A DNA stretch of 64,000 nucleotides from Fontibacillus phaseoli (GCF_003337355.1 NZ_QPJW01000004.1:205162-269161), one strand, 5' to 3'. Positions 42,863-51,523 are shown, counted from the stretch's first letter. Notes: generated from the letters alone by a model not told the origin. Numbers and translations: made by a program.

Positions 42863-45800
42863 ATGTTAATTAAGAAGAATTTAGATATTGAAGCAATATT
42901 GGAGGCAATGAACAGAGAGCATCTTGTATTATTTGTCGGTGCAGGAGTTTCAGCAAATTCTAACTTGCCCAGTTGGACGGGGCTTGTAAAAGAATTTGCA
43001 ACTGGATTAGGTATTAATAGAGAGATAAACTCAGATGACTTTTTAAAAATTCCACAATATTACTACAACCAGAGAGGAAAAAATGAATATCTTAAAAAGA
43101 TAATTGAAATCTTCGACACCCCATTGTCTCCAAATATAATTCATGATTACATTTTAAAGTTTAAACCTAGACACATAATAACAACAAATTATGATAGCTT
43201 AATCGAGCAAGCAATAGAGAAAAATTTTATGTTCTATGATTCAGTAAAAGAGGATCTTGATCTTCCCTATTCATCTAATGGAAGAATGCTTATCAAAATG
43301 CATGGGGACTTATCGAAAAAAAATATTGTACTTAAGGAGGATGATTATTTAAATTATTCTTCTAATTTCAAACTAATAGAATCGTATGTGAAATCGATTT
43401 TTATTAACAACACAGTACTTTTTGTAGGATACTCACTTCAGGATTATGATTTGAAATTAATATTGAAAAATTTGCAGGGAATATTAGGTGACCATTTTCA
43501 AAAAGCCTATTTGATTGATTCTTCAGAAAGCCCTAGACTTGCTGTGGAAAAAGATTATTTCAAGAATCTTGGTGTCAATTTAATTGATAAATTTGATATT
43601 CCAAAAGAGTATCATGATAAAGAAATTTTCGAGTTGAAAGCTCCTCAAGGGAAAAATATTGTTAGAATTTTAGATTATATTCTTCAATATAGGGAGTCAG
43701 TTAGTAACCCATTAGAGTATTGTTATGATAAATTTCAAGCTTTTAATAGCCTAAATAAAATTAGATTGAAAGATATAATTAATTTACTTGATATAGGTAA
43801 TTACTTTATAGAAGAAAGAACAACATTAAAAGTGTTTCCTACTAAAGAAGATAATTTTTTTATTGATCTTATTAATCGTCTAAATTCCATAAAACAGTCA
43901 TATGAACAACAAGATTGGGAAACTAAACAAAAATATGATTATATTAATTCTACGTTTGCAAAAACAAAACTGTCAAAAATAAGCGTTGAGGATCAAGATT
44001 TTACACTTGATGTATCATATAAAAATGAGCCAGATATCATCAGAAATGTATTATTTAATGATTATTATTCAATAAATCTTGTAGCAAAACAAGATTATAA
44101 AATAATTAGTGAGTCCGAGAACAAAATCATTAATGAATTAATGAGAGCTTACGCAAAATACTTAGTCAATCAATTTGTTTCTGCATTTGAAATCCTTGAG
44201 AAAATTTCAATAGAATCGTATCGAAATAAAGATTTTATTCTACTATATATCATTGAATTCAACAAGAGATATTTAATTAGGAAACTTAAACGTAATAATC
44301 TGGGTGTTCAGACGGTAATCTTGGGAACGGACTTAGGGGAAACCGTTTTTGTTGAACAAATTACTACAATTATTGAAGCATATGAAAATTCTAATCTTAA
44401 AATAAATGATGTTTATGATATGCTGGCTCGAAAAGATAAAGATAAAGTGAAATTTATTCACGATTTATTGCAGGAACAAGGATATGTATCTCAACAACTA
44501 CTTCGCATTAAAGAGTTAACTGACAAGGTGGAAAAAGATTTAAATACCAACTTTAGTAGTCAGGATTCTACATCAGTTAACAATATGGTAAGTGACGTAC
44601 ATGAGTTTTTTGATTATACGCATAATAATTTTATTATGTTGGACCAATACTCAGAAGTGAAGGAGTATTACTTTTCTTTTATAAAGTCAATTCTCAGTAC
44701 TTATTCAGTCAAAGAAAAGTCCGAAGTTCAAACAGCTGAAGATGCTCTTTTTTCTGGATATTTATTTCACAGATTACCAAATTATCGATTCACATGTAAA
44801 GATGTCGTCATAATTTTGAAATACTTAGATTGGAAAAAAATAAATGAATTATTTGATGAATATAATATAGATGAAATCGAGATAGCGTTTCCTAGTGTTC
44901 AGTTAAAGGGACTATTCTCAAATTTAATCACAAGCTATTTAGAAATTGAGTATATTATGGGTTTAAGAGAGATTTTGAAAAATATGTTGTGCTTGTTTGG
45001 TAAGATAAAGATCAATGCGCATGAATTAAATGAGTTAATTGATAACTTGCTAAGGTTATTAAATTCGACATATGTAGAGCATGATATTTATTTCACACTA
45101 TTAAAATTCTTATATGCTCAGAGAAAAAATCAGAATATAGAATCACAATTAGTTGCGAAGTTAATTATAGCTTTTGTCAATAAATTATTAGATTTAAAGT
45201 ATAACGGACATCAAGGAGGATTCGAACTTGATGCTCTGAATAATAACAAATATATTATAGGACTAGTCAATCTAATTGATCAGAGCGAATACGACAATTT
45301 TAATGTTGAATTAGATATTGAAAAGTTAATCATCTCAATTGAACATGGCAATCTATCAAAGAACAAGTGGATTGTCTTACATCAAGTTCTAATACCACTA
45401 TATAGATTTTTAGGTCCAGTATATCAGAAAACAGTAAAAATACTTATAGAAGATATCTTATTACAGAACTTTAATGTTAAAATATATGGTGCAGCTTGTG
45501 ATGCTGGAATTATACTTTCAACTGAGAATTATGAAGAGAAGCTGTTTCTACAAGTACAACAAACAAAAAATGAAATTGAAAGCAGCTCAATGAAGAGTTA
45601 TCCTGATCCTTTAAGGAGCCTACTAGGGGTTGTGGTTGTACTTTTACGTCATAATAAAATAATTAATAAAGAGCTTTTCAAGGAGTTTATTGGAATTGAT
45701 GACTTTTATGATTTAGTGCTTCAAGAGGATGATTTTGATTATCAGAAGTTCAACTTGGAGTGGTTTCCATACCTCAATGGAGATGAGGTCAAGAGAATAC

Positions 45801-45913
45801 TTAGTAATTCAATTAACAAGGAAATTTTAAGAAAAAAATTCATAAAATCACTTGTGGAAGATAAACTCGAAACTAAGATCAAACAGTTTTATTTGGACTA
45901 TTTTGAGTCATGA
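42863..45913 (+). CDS. SIR2-domain defence protein (DSR-like)
   Basis: 1016 residues. The N-terminal 250 form a SIR2-type NAD-binding domain: LVLFVGAGVSANSNLPSW near 21, IITTNYDSLIEQA near 107, LIKMHGD near 149 and VLFVGYSLQDYD near 190. The remaining 750 residues are helical with no recognised domain and probably sense phage. SIR2 defence proteins (DSR1, DSR2, Thoeris ThsA, SIR2-HerA, SIR2-Ago) deplete NAD and abort infection. The size is close to DSR2 (about 1000 residues), which recognises phage tail-tube protein, but similarity in the C-terminal part cannot be judged here. AAGAGGTGA precedes the ATG. Its stop lies 48 bases before the right attachment site. Confidence 0.82.
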   Translation: MLIKKNLDIEAILEAMNREHLVLFVGAGVSANSNLPSWTGLVKEFATGLGINREINSDDFLKIPQYYYNQRGKNEYLKKIIEIFDTPLSPNIIHDYILKFKPRHIITTNYDSLIEQAIEKNFMFYDSVKEDLDLPYSSNGRMLIKMHGDLSKKNIVLKEDDYLNYSSNFKLIESYVKSIFINNTVLFVGYSLQDYDLKLILKNLQGILGDHFQKAYLIDSSESPRLAVEKDYFKNLGVNLIDKFDIPKEYHDKEIFELKAPQGKNIVRILDYILQYRESVSNPLEYCYDKFQAFNSLNKIRLKDIINLLDIGNYFIEERTTLKVFPTKEDNFFIDLINRLNSIKQSYEQQDWETKQKYDYINSTFAKTKLSKISVEDQDFTLDVSYKNEPDIIRNVLFNDYYSINLVAKQDYKIISESENKIINELMRAYAKYLVNQFVSAFEILEKISIESYRNKDFILLYIIEFNKRYLIRKLKRNNLGVQTVILGTDLGETVFVEQITTIIEAYENSNLKINDVYDMLARKDKDKVKFIHDLLQEQGYVSQQLLRIKELTDKVEKDLNTNFSSQDSTSVNNMVSDVHEFFDYTHNNFIMLDQYSEVKEYYFSFIKSILSTYSVKEKSEVQTAEDALFSGYLFHRLPNYRFTCKDVVIILKYLDWKKINELFDEYNIDEIEIAFPSVQLKGLFSNLITSYLEIEYIMGLREILKNMLCLFGKIKINAHELNELIDNLLRLLNSTYVEHDIYFTLLKFLYAQRKNQNIESQLVAKLIIAFVNKLLDLKYNGHQGGFELDALNNNKYIIGLVNLIDQSEYDNFNVELDIEKLIISIEHGNLSKNKWIVLHQVLIPLYRFLGPVYQKTVKILIEDILLQNFNVKIYGAACDAGIILSTENYEEKLFLQVQQTKNEIESSSMKSYPDPLRSLLGVVVVLLRHNKIINKELFKEFIGIDDFYDLVLQEDDFDYQKFNLEWFPYLNGDEVKRILSNSINKEILRKKFIKSLVEDKLETKIKQFYLDYFES

Positions 45914-45937
45914 CGTATTTAAAAGTGATGGTTCTCG

Positions 45938-45985
45938 GTGTACTTCAAACCACATCTCCAACGTTATGCAGAAACTGAATGTCAA
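45938..45985. other. attR junction of the gerE-intervening element
   Basis: The element arm TTCAAACCACATC (45944-45956), then TCC, then gerE sequence AACGTTATGCAGAAACTG. The AA at 45960-45961 matches the AA at 30566-30567. The arm also encodes NHIS in the gerE frame, so attP imitates the gerE target at synonymous codons. Confidence 0.8.
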
Positions 45986-46040
45986 AGGTCGTGCGCAGGC
46001 GGTTGTCGAGCTGATCAAGCTTGGGGAGTTAAAAATCTGA
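45962..46040 (+). pseudogene. gerE: gerE, 3' part
   Basis: After the crossover the frame reads (N)VMQKLNVKGRAQAVVELIKL and GELKI stop. This is the end of the GerE helix-turn-helix and the C-terminal helix. It has no start codon of its own and is silent until joined to 30422-30567. Its higher GC and codon use match the flanks rather than the element. A terminator follows at once. Confidence 0.93.
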
Positions 46041-46067
46041 CGGTTTTTTTTAAGGGCGAAAACCGTA

Positions 46068-46112
46068 AACCTTCTTTCTTATCCGTTCCGGCGGGGGGAA
46101 AGAAGGTTTTTT
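46068..46112 (+). terminator. gerE terminator
   Basis: An AACCTTCTTTC/GAAAGAAGGTT stem with a GC-rich loop and six T. It belongs to gerE and lies outside the element. Confidence 0.85.
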
Positions 46113-46185
46113 GTTTAGGTTTTGACGGCAAAACCAGGAAGGGTGAAGGCTAATCGATCGGGACGGCGAGGTTAACTGTTAACCG

Positions 46186-47472
46186 TTAGTTATCGGTAGA
46201 AATTTGGTTCTGATTCATCGCGACATGCGGTCTCGCCTGAAACTGGATTTTAGCCTCAAGGTCCGATAAGTCTCCGTTCAACGCTTTCAGGCCGGGAATG
46301 AACAGGGCGGCGGCGCATGAACTGATGAGCGGTAAAAGGCTGGCACCCAGAATTAATGTGCCTACGCCGTATTGCTGCGCTATCGCTCCTCCCACAAAAG
46401 CCCCTACGGGCTGCAGGGCGCCTCCGATCAGGAAGCGGATCGAATTGACCCGGCCCTGCAGGTGTTCGGGCACTAGCTTTCCATGCAATGAAGAACTGTG
46501 CGAGCCGAAGAAAGCAACGGCAGCACCGGCGGCAAAAAAACAGGCCAAAGCAACCGGATAGGATTGAGCCAACCCCTGAATCGTATGAAAGAGGCCGATT
46601 GAAGCCAGACTGCAGAGCATCACCGTCCGTCGTTGCTTGATTTCGCCAAGTAAAGAAATAATGGCAAGGCCGCATAAAGTGCCGAATGCGGAGGCGGTCG
46701 TCAAAGTGCCCATGGCTGCGGCATCCCTATGCAGCACTTCCCGGACATAGGGGACCATCATCGTCCAGATTGCGATGGAGCACATGTTGCTGATGGAGAC
46801 GGTGCCCATGATGGCGAGCATCGCGGGAACTTGCTTATAAAAGGAGAAGCCTTCGGTAATTTCCCGCACATAGGCGGTAATGGAGATAGGAGCAAAATCA
46901 TGGGTCCGCGGTTTCATTTTTGGCAGATAAAGCAGCGTTACGATGGCCGCGGCATAGCATACGGCATTAATTCCAAGTGCGGGGAGCGCTCCGCTGGCGG
47001 CAATCACCGCACCTGCAAGGGCCGGCCCCAACAAAACGGCGGCATTTCGGCAACCGTCAATGACGGCAAAAGCGCGCACCAGCTTGCCCTTGTCCGCCAC
47101 CTCGGGGACGGCGGCTATCGCGGTCGGCATAAACATGGCGGCACAGGAGCCGCTAAGTCCTGCGGCGAGAAACAAATGCCATAGCTGTAATTGCCCGGCG
47201 AGACCCGCGGCGAATGGCAGCACGATGGCGATCAGGCGTACGGTTGCAAGTCCTGCCATGAACTTCCCGCGGGGCAGCCGATCGGCAAGCGGCGAGCCGA
47301 GCAGACGAAGCGCCAGCTCGGGAATTCCGGAACAAAGCGCGAGTGCTCCCATCACCAGTTTAGAGCCGGTTAGTTCGTAAGCCAGCCACTCCATGGCCAG
47401 CAGGCCAAAAGTGTCACCGAACCCGCTCATGGCTATCGTGGCCAACAGTCCGTAATAACTGCGTCGTTTCAT
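46186..47472 (-). CDS. MFS exporter (MefA-like)
   Basis: 428 residues with about 12 membrane helices, for example LLATIAMSGFGDTFGLLAM at the N-terminus and helices around 75, 100, 145, 165, 225 and 260. GSPLADRLPRGK near 58 is the loop 2-3 motif of major facilitator proteins. The MefA/enterobactin-exporter subgroup moves macrolides or other drugs out by proton exchange; the substrate is unknown here. It lies 40 bases downstream of an ArsR-type regulator in the same direction, so the pair is probably one regulated operon. Confidence 0.85.
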   Translation of the reverse strand: MKRRSYYGLLATIAMSGFGDTFGLLAMEWLAYELTGSKLVMGALALCSGIPELALRLLGSPLADRLPRGKFMAGLATVRLIAIVLPFAAGLAGQLQLWHLFLAAGLSGSCAAMFMPTAIAAVPEVADKGKLVRAFAVIDGCRNAAVLLGPALAGAVIAASGALPALGINAVCYAAAIVTLLYLPKMKPRTHDFAPISITAYVREITEGFSFYKQVPAMLAIMGTVSISNMCSIAIWTMMVPYVREVLHRDAAAMGTLTTASAFGTLCGLAIISLLGEIKQRRTVMLCSLASIGLFHTIQGLAQSYPVALACFFAAGAAVAFFGSHSSSLHGKLVPEHLQGRVNSIRFLIGGALQPVGAFVGGAIAQQYGVGTLILGASLLPLISSCAAALFIPGLKALNGDLSDLEAKIQFQARPHVAMNQNQISTDN

Positions 47473-47512
47473 CCAAAATCAACCTTTCGATCGCGGCTGT
47501 TGCTCCGCGGGA

Positions 47513-48439
47513 TCATTTTTTAAGAAATTGCCCGATCTGCAGCGGAAGATCATTCAGTGCTTCCAGGCGGAGGTTGTATTCGACGTTTTTGTTATCATTG
47601 TTTTTCAAATAGTAATGCACGATGACAAGGCCGGCCGCCCGGAGCGAGATTAAATGATAATGAATGGTGCTCTTGGATAACCCGATTTCCCGAACGATCT
47701 CCGTAAACGTCATTTGTTTTTCCGACAACAGGCGAAGAATGCATAACCGTGTTTCGTCCGACAGAGCCCGCGTGAGCCGGAGGAGTCCGGGAGCGGGATG
47801 TCCTGGCGCCGGAGGAATAATGTCGCAAGAATAATGAGTGAATATGGTTTCATCAAAGATGCTGGACGTTACCAGTGGACGGGAATGATATTGGGGTATG
47901 AGGACGAACCGCTTCAGCAACTCATTTGGATAGATCCGCATTCCACCGGTTGCCTGCTCATAGACCTCCAGACTGTTCGTCTCCTTTAATCGCGATTTCA
48001 GGGATTCGGCTTCCTGGGCCAATCCTTCGGTGATGGCCGGGCTAATGCTCCCGAAATAGCGTAAATTCCATTCCCGCAACACTTCCGAGGTCAAATTTCT
48101 TAGCTCGGATAGATTTGAAGGAACGGTCTGCCCGAAGCCCGCGGCTATTTCATACAATTGACCTGTGGATAAAGCATCGAACCAATCCAGGAATTCCGGT
48201 ACGGAACGATTGCCGGGACAGCTCCATATATACGGGGAAAGACTGAAGTCCTCCAATTTTTTTATGGCTTCCCGCATTTTTTGCATAATAACGGGCGCGA
48301 AAAGATCCTGAACTTCCCGGACCCAGAGTTTTCCCGCATCCATGGCGTTATGGTTTTGTTTGCTGATAAAAGCGGTGATGCTAGTTACACATTCATATAT
48401 GGGAGCAAAATCGGCTTCAATGTTGTAGCTCATTCTCAC
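47513..48439 (-). CDS. ArsR-type winged-helix regulator with long N-terminal domain
   Basis: 308 residues. The first 220 form a helical domain I do not recognise. Residues about 225-300 are an ArsR winged helix: LTRALSDETRLCILRLLSEK, MTFTEIVREIGLSKSTIHYHL, LRAAGLVIVHYYL. No metal-binding Cys pair is visible, so a non-metal ligand is likely. The start is GTG, or ATG two codons later, after AAAGGA. An inverted repeat overlapping the likely -10 suggests autorepression. The downstream MFS exporter is the probable target. Confidence 0.82.
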   Translation of the reverse strand: MRMSYNIEADFAPIYECVTSITAFISKQNHNAMDAGKLWVREVQDLFAPVIMQKMREAIKKLEDFSLSPYIWSCPGNRSVPEFLDWFDALSTGQLYEIAAGFGQTVPSNLSELRNLTSEVLREWNLRYFGSISPAITEGLAQEAESLKSRLKETNSLEVYEQATGGMRIYPNELLKRFVLIPQYHSRPLVTSSIFDETIFTHYSCDIIPPAPGHPAPGLLRLTRALSDETRLCILRLLSEKQMTFTEIVREIGLSKSTIHYHLISLRAAGLVIVHYYLKNNDNKNVEYNLRLEALNDLPLQIGQFLKK

Positions 48440-48486
48440 ACGGTTCCTTTCTTTAATGGAATTAGCTGAAAGACATTAAAAACTTA

Positions 48487-48506
48487 AGTTCGATAATTAT
48501 AGAACT
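48487..48506 (-). promoter_or_regulatory. Operator and -10 of the regulator/exporter operon
   Basis: AGTTC-N10-GAACT inverted repeat whose centre contains, on the minus strand, a TATAAT hexamer (48496-48501). Repressor binding would block the promoter. The -35 is unclear. Confidence 0.5.
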
Positions 48507-48575
48507 GATTAGTAGTTTTATTATATTAGAACTTACTCATTATTACAAGTGAATTTAAAAACAACAAATGCAATC

Positions 48576-48606
48576 AAAAAAACCGCCCAAGTTTGGACGG
48601 TTTTTT
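48576..48606. terminator. Terminator after the dipeptidase gene
   Basis: AAAAAAACCG and CGGTTTTTT flank an inner CCAA/TTGG. It works for the minus-strand dipeptidase gene that ends at 48622. Confidence 0.75.
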
Positions 48607-48621
48607 GAGGGGATTTTCACT

Positions 48622-49977
48622 TTACAGCGACTTCAGATACTCCACGATGGTCAGTAATCCTTTGTCGAAGTTTTCCAGATTGAAATGTTCATTCGGTGCG
48701 TGCAAGTTCTCGTCCGGCAGGCCGAATCCCATCATGACAGCCGGAGCCGACAATACGCGGGACAAGGTTTCCACGATGGGAATGGAGCCGCCGTCTTTCG
48801 TAAACAGCGCCCGTGTGCCATATACCCTTTCGTAGGCGTCGGCCGCTTTTTGCAGCATGGGATCGGCAGGTTCGATCGTAAAGGCCCGGGCTTTCTCCGT
48901 TGCCTTCACTTGAAGGGTTGCGCCCTTTTGCAGGTTTTCGCGAAGATGCTTCTCGATTTTGTCGATGATATCCTGGGGATCCTGGTCTCCGACCAGGCGG
49001 CAGGTGATTTTGGCGTGAGCTTCTTTCGGAAGGACTGTTTTTGTGCCTTCGCCTTGGAAGCCGCCGTAAACTCCGTTTAATTCAAGAGTCGGACGCGCTC
49101 CGGTTCTTTCGACAAAGGAGTAGCCTTCCTCCCCGTACAGATCTTCTAAAGCCAGCGTTTGTTTGAGATGATCCTCATTAAACTGTTGCTTCGCGAATTC
49201 TTCCCGGATCTCCGGCGTCAGTTCGTGAACTCCCTTGTAGAAACCGTCGACGGCAACGCGCCCTTGTTCATCATGAAGGGTTGCAAGCAGGGAGACGAGC
49301 GCATGCAGAGCATTTGGCACTCCGCCGCCGAAGGTGCCCGAGTGCAAATCGGTATTTGCCGTATGTACGCTTACTTCAAGTGCGCACAAACCACGAAGCC
49401 CGATGCAGATCGCCGGTTTACCCGGTTCCAGCAGGGCCGTATCTGAGATCAGGATGACGTCGGCCGCCAATTGGTCCTGATGGGACTCCAGGAAGGGCGG
49501 AAGATTCGGGCTGGTCACCTCTTCTTCGCCTTCAATGCAGAATTTGATATTTACGGGCAGCTCTTTTTCCTGTTCCAAAATCGCCTCGACGGCTTTGACA
49601 TGCAGGAACATTTGGCCCTTATCGTCGGTTGCGCCGCGTGCGTATAACTTGTTATCCCGGATGGAAGGCTCGAAAGGAGGCGTCTCCCACAGATGCAGGG
49701 GATCCACCGGCTGAACGTCGTAGTGGCCGTAAACGAGGACGGTGGGCTTGCCCGGAGCATGCAGATGCTCCGCGGTCACGACGGGATGCCCTGCTGTCGG
49801 ATGTACCTCCACGTTCTCCATACCGGCGCGGCGCAGGGAGTCGGCGACCCATTCCGCTGCCTTCAATACGTCGGCTTTATGCTCGGATAAGGCGGAAATG
49901 CTCGGAATCGTGAGCAGCTCGCCGAGCTCTTTTAAATGTGCATCTTTTTTGCTTTGAAAGTAGGCTTGATAATCCAT
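48622..49977 (-). CDS. M20-family metallo-dipeptidase
   Basis: 451 residues with the M20 di-metal signature: VLVYGHYDVQPVD (His and Asp) near 80, YARGATDDKGQ (bridging Asp) near 108, FCIEGEEEVTSPN (catalytic Glu pair) near 145 and ISDTALLEPGKPA near 172. HAPNEHFNLENF near 430 supplies the last metal His. This is the CNDP/dipeptidase subgroup that splits short peptides in the cytosol. AGGAGG precedes the ATG at 49977; a longer frame has no ribosome site. Monocistronic. Substrate unknown. Confidence 0.9.
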   Translation of the reverse strand: MDYQAYFQSKKDAHLKELGELLTIPSISALSEHKADVLKAAEWVADSLRRAGMENVEVHPTAGHPVVTAEHLHAPGKPTVLVYGHYDVQPVDPLHLWETPPFEPSIRDNKLYARGATDDKGQMFLHVKAVEAILEQEKELPVNIKFCIEGEEEVTSPNLPPFLESHQDQLAADVILISDTALLEPGKPAICIGLRGLCALEVSVHTANTDLHSGTFGGGVPNALHALVSLLATLHDEQGRVAVDGFYKGVHELTPEIREEFAKQQFNEDHLKQTLALEDLYGEEGYSFVERTGARPTLELNGVYGGFQGEGTKTVLPKEAHAKITCRLVGDQDPQDIIDKIEKHLRENLQKGATLQVKATEKARAFTIEPADPMLQKAADAYERVYGTRALFTKDGGSIPIVETLSRVLSAPAVMMGFGLPDENLHAPNEHFNLENFDKGLLTIVEYLKSL

Positions 49978-50191
49978 GCTTGTTGTTCCTCCTGGACATA
50001 TTCTCTTCCTTATTTTACACCTTTTCACCGCATAACACGAATGACGGAATCGGAGATTGAATGGGTACATTAAAATAAGCTTAAGAATATTTTCTCTTTT
50101 TTTATGATTCCTTAAGGTAAGAGAAGTATAATTCTGTTAAAGTCATAAGAGGATAGATGGTTGTTATTTGATGAAGGGAGTCAATTAAAAA

Positions 50192-51403
50192 ATGACAGAC
50201 AAAGAGAATAAGGATTTGGTATCCATAAAGGGGCCGGAAGATCAGCCGGATGAATCCGAGAACGGCGGTTTCGAGAATACGGTTGAAGAAGGACAGGCCC
50301 CTGTTCAACATACGGAAGCTGTCGATCCGGAAGAAGGCAAAAGCGGTGATGGCGTTGAAGAGAACGAGAGCCCGATCCCTCAAGTCCATGAGGGAGAAGT
50401 CTTGGCCTTGCTGTCGGAGGAAGATGACGAAACCCGGGAAGCCGAAATCCAGGAGGCCGTTCCTGCTTCCGGCGGCAAAGGGAATCTGGTATGGCCGATC
50501 GTATCGGCCGTGCTTGGGGTCTTGCTAATCGTAGCCTTGGTCATACCATTGATTTCAGGGAAGAAAGTGGAAGCCGTAGCTACCGTCAACGGTTCGGAAA
50601 TTACCAAGGATCAGCTCTATATAGAAATGTCGCAAGCCGGCGGCGATCAAACCGCCTTGGAAAAGCTGATCACCAAAGAGCTCATAAACCAAGAGGCGAA
50701 AAAGCAAAACATCGTGTTTACGGAAGCCGATATCGATAAGGAGTTGAAAAGCTATCTGAAGGATTACGGTTCGGAGGAGAATCTGAATCAGGCATTGATT
50801 GCCAACGGAATGACGATGGAGCAGCTGCGTGAGAACATCCAAATGAACAAGCTCTTAACCAAACTGCTTGAGCCGCAAGTGGAAGTCACCGATGAGCAGA
50901 TCAAGCAAACGTTTGAAGATAATAAAGCCTATTTCGATACGCCGGAGCAAGTACGCGCGTCCGTGATTTTGGTGAAAACGGAAGCGGAAGCGAACGAAAT
51001 TATTAAGGAATTGAACGAAGGCAAGGATTTTGCCGAGCTGGCGAAGAGCAAATCGCTGGATGAAGCCACGAAGGCTAACGGTGGAGATACCGACTTCTTT
51101 GCCCGCGGGCAGATGGAAGAAGCGGTTGAGAATGCAGCCTTCAAGCTGGCTAAAGATGAACTCAGCAGTGCCGTGAAAACGGAAGGCGGTTATCAGGTCA
51201 TCAAGCTGACGGATCGTAAAGAAGCCCATAACGCGACGCTGGAGGAGAAGAAGGAAGAGATTCGTGAAGGACTCGTTAACCAGCAGGTATCGCAGTTGTC
51301 GGGAACGTGGATTCAGGATATCCGTAGCAAAGCAACGATCACAAATACGCTGACGGATAGCGCTGAGGATACGGCTGCCGAAAGTAATACTACTGCAAAA
51401 TAA
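50192..51403 (+). CDS. PrsA/SurA-like peptidylprolyl isomerase, membrane anchored, acidic N-terminus
   Basis: 403 residues. Residues 1-90 are acidic and probably disordered in the cytosol. A single membrane helix (WPIVSAVLGVLLIVALVIPL) covers about 101-120. The outside part has a SurA_N-like segment (VNGSEITKDQLYIEM near 132, LITKELINQEAKKQ near 157) and a parvulin domain (VRASVILVKTEAEANEI near 255, DFAELAKSKS, GGYQVIKLTD near 333). It would help fold exported proteins at the outer face of the membrane. PrsA proper is a lipoprotein; here there is no lipobox and a helix replaces it. GAAGGGAG precedes the ATG. Confidence 0.82.
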   Translation: MTDKENKDLVSIKGPEDQPDESENGGFENTVEEGQAPVQHTEAVDPEEGKSGDGVEENESPIPQVHEGEVLALLSEEDDETREAEIQEAVPASGGKGNLVWPIVSAVLGVLLIVALVIPLISGKKVEAVATVNGSEITKDQLYIEMSQAGGDQTALEKLITKELINQEAKKQNIVFTEADIDKELKSYLKDYGSEENLNQALIANGMTMEQLRENIQMNKLLTKLLEPQVEVTDEQIKQTFEDNKAYFDTPEQVRASVILVKTEAEANEIIKELNEGKDFAELAKSKSLDEATKANGGDTDFFARGQMEEAVENAAFKLAKDELSSAVKTEGGYQVIKLTDRKEAHNATLEEKKEEIREGLVNQQVSQLSGTWIQDIRSKATITNTLTDSAEDTAAESNTTAK

Positions 51404-51417
51404 GAAATTCATCTGCT

Positions 51418-51453
51418 AACAGGAGGGAGCCGCAAGGCTTCCTCCTGTTTTCT
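51418..51453 (+). terminator. Rho-independent terminator
   Basis: AACAGGAGG-g-AGCC pairs with GGCT-t-CCTCCTGTT, with a GCAA loop and TTTTC. Confidence 0.85.
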
Positions 51454-51523
51454 GTTATATGGTCAAAGCAACTAGCCGGATGAAAACACCTATAATTTAT
51501 TTAAAGCGGATGCCAAAAAAGGG

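Larger units (their letters stand above)
30568..45961. mobile_element. 15.4-kb gin-like gene-intervening element carrying a defence island
   Basis: The element is bounded by half-sites that, when recombined at a common AA dinucleotide, restore gerE and yield a circular product whose attP is the palindrome TTCAAACCACATC-8 bases-GATGTGGTTTGAA. It encodes a large serine recombinase (39104) but no phage structural, replication or conjugation genes, so it is a non-prophage integrative element. Its sequence is visibly AT-rich against GC-richer flanks, a sign of transfer. Cargo: AAA_13 ATPase, ABC-3C HNH system, AbiE pair, decayed methyltransferase, SIR2 protein and small unknowns. Precedent: the gin element within gerE of Bacillus cereus ATCC 10987, excised during sporulation. 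Regulated excision here is inferred. Confidence 0.9.

Noticed and set aside
30568..45961. Element considered as a prophage or ICE
   Set aside because: No capsid, tail, terminase, lysis, relaxase or type IV secretion genes are visible; only a recombinase and cargo.
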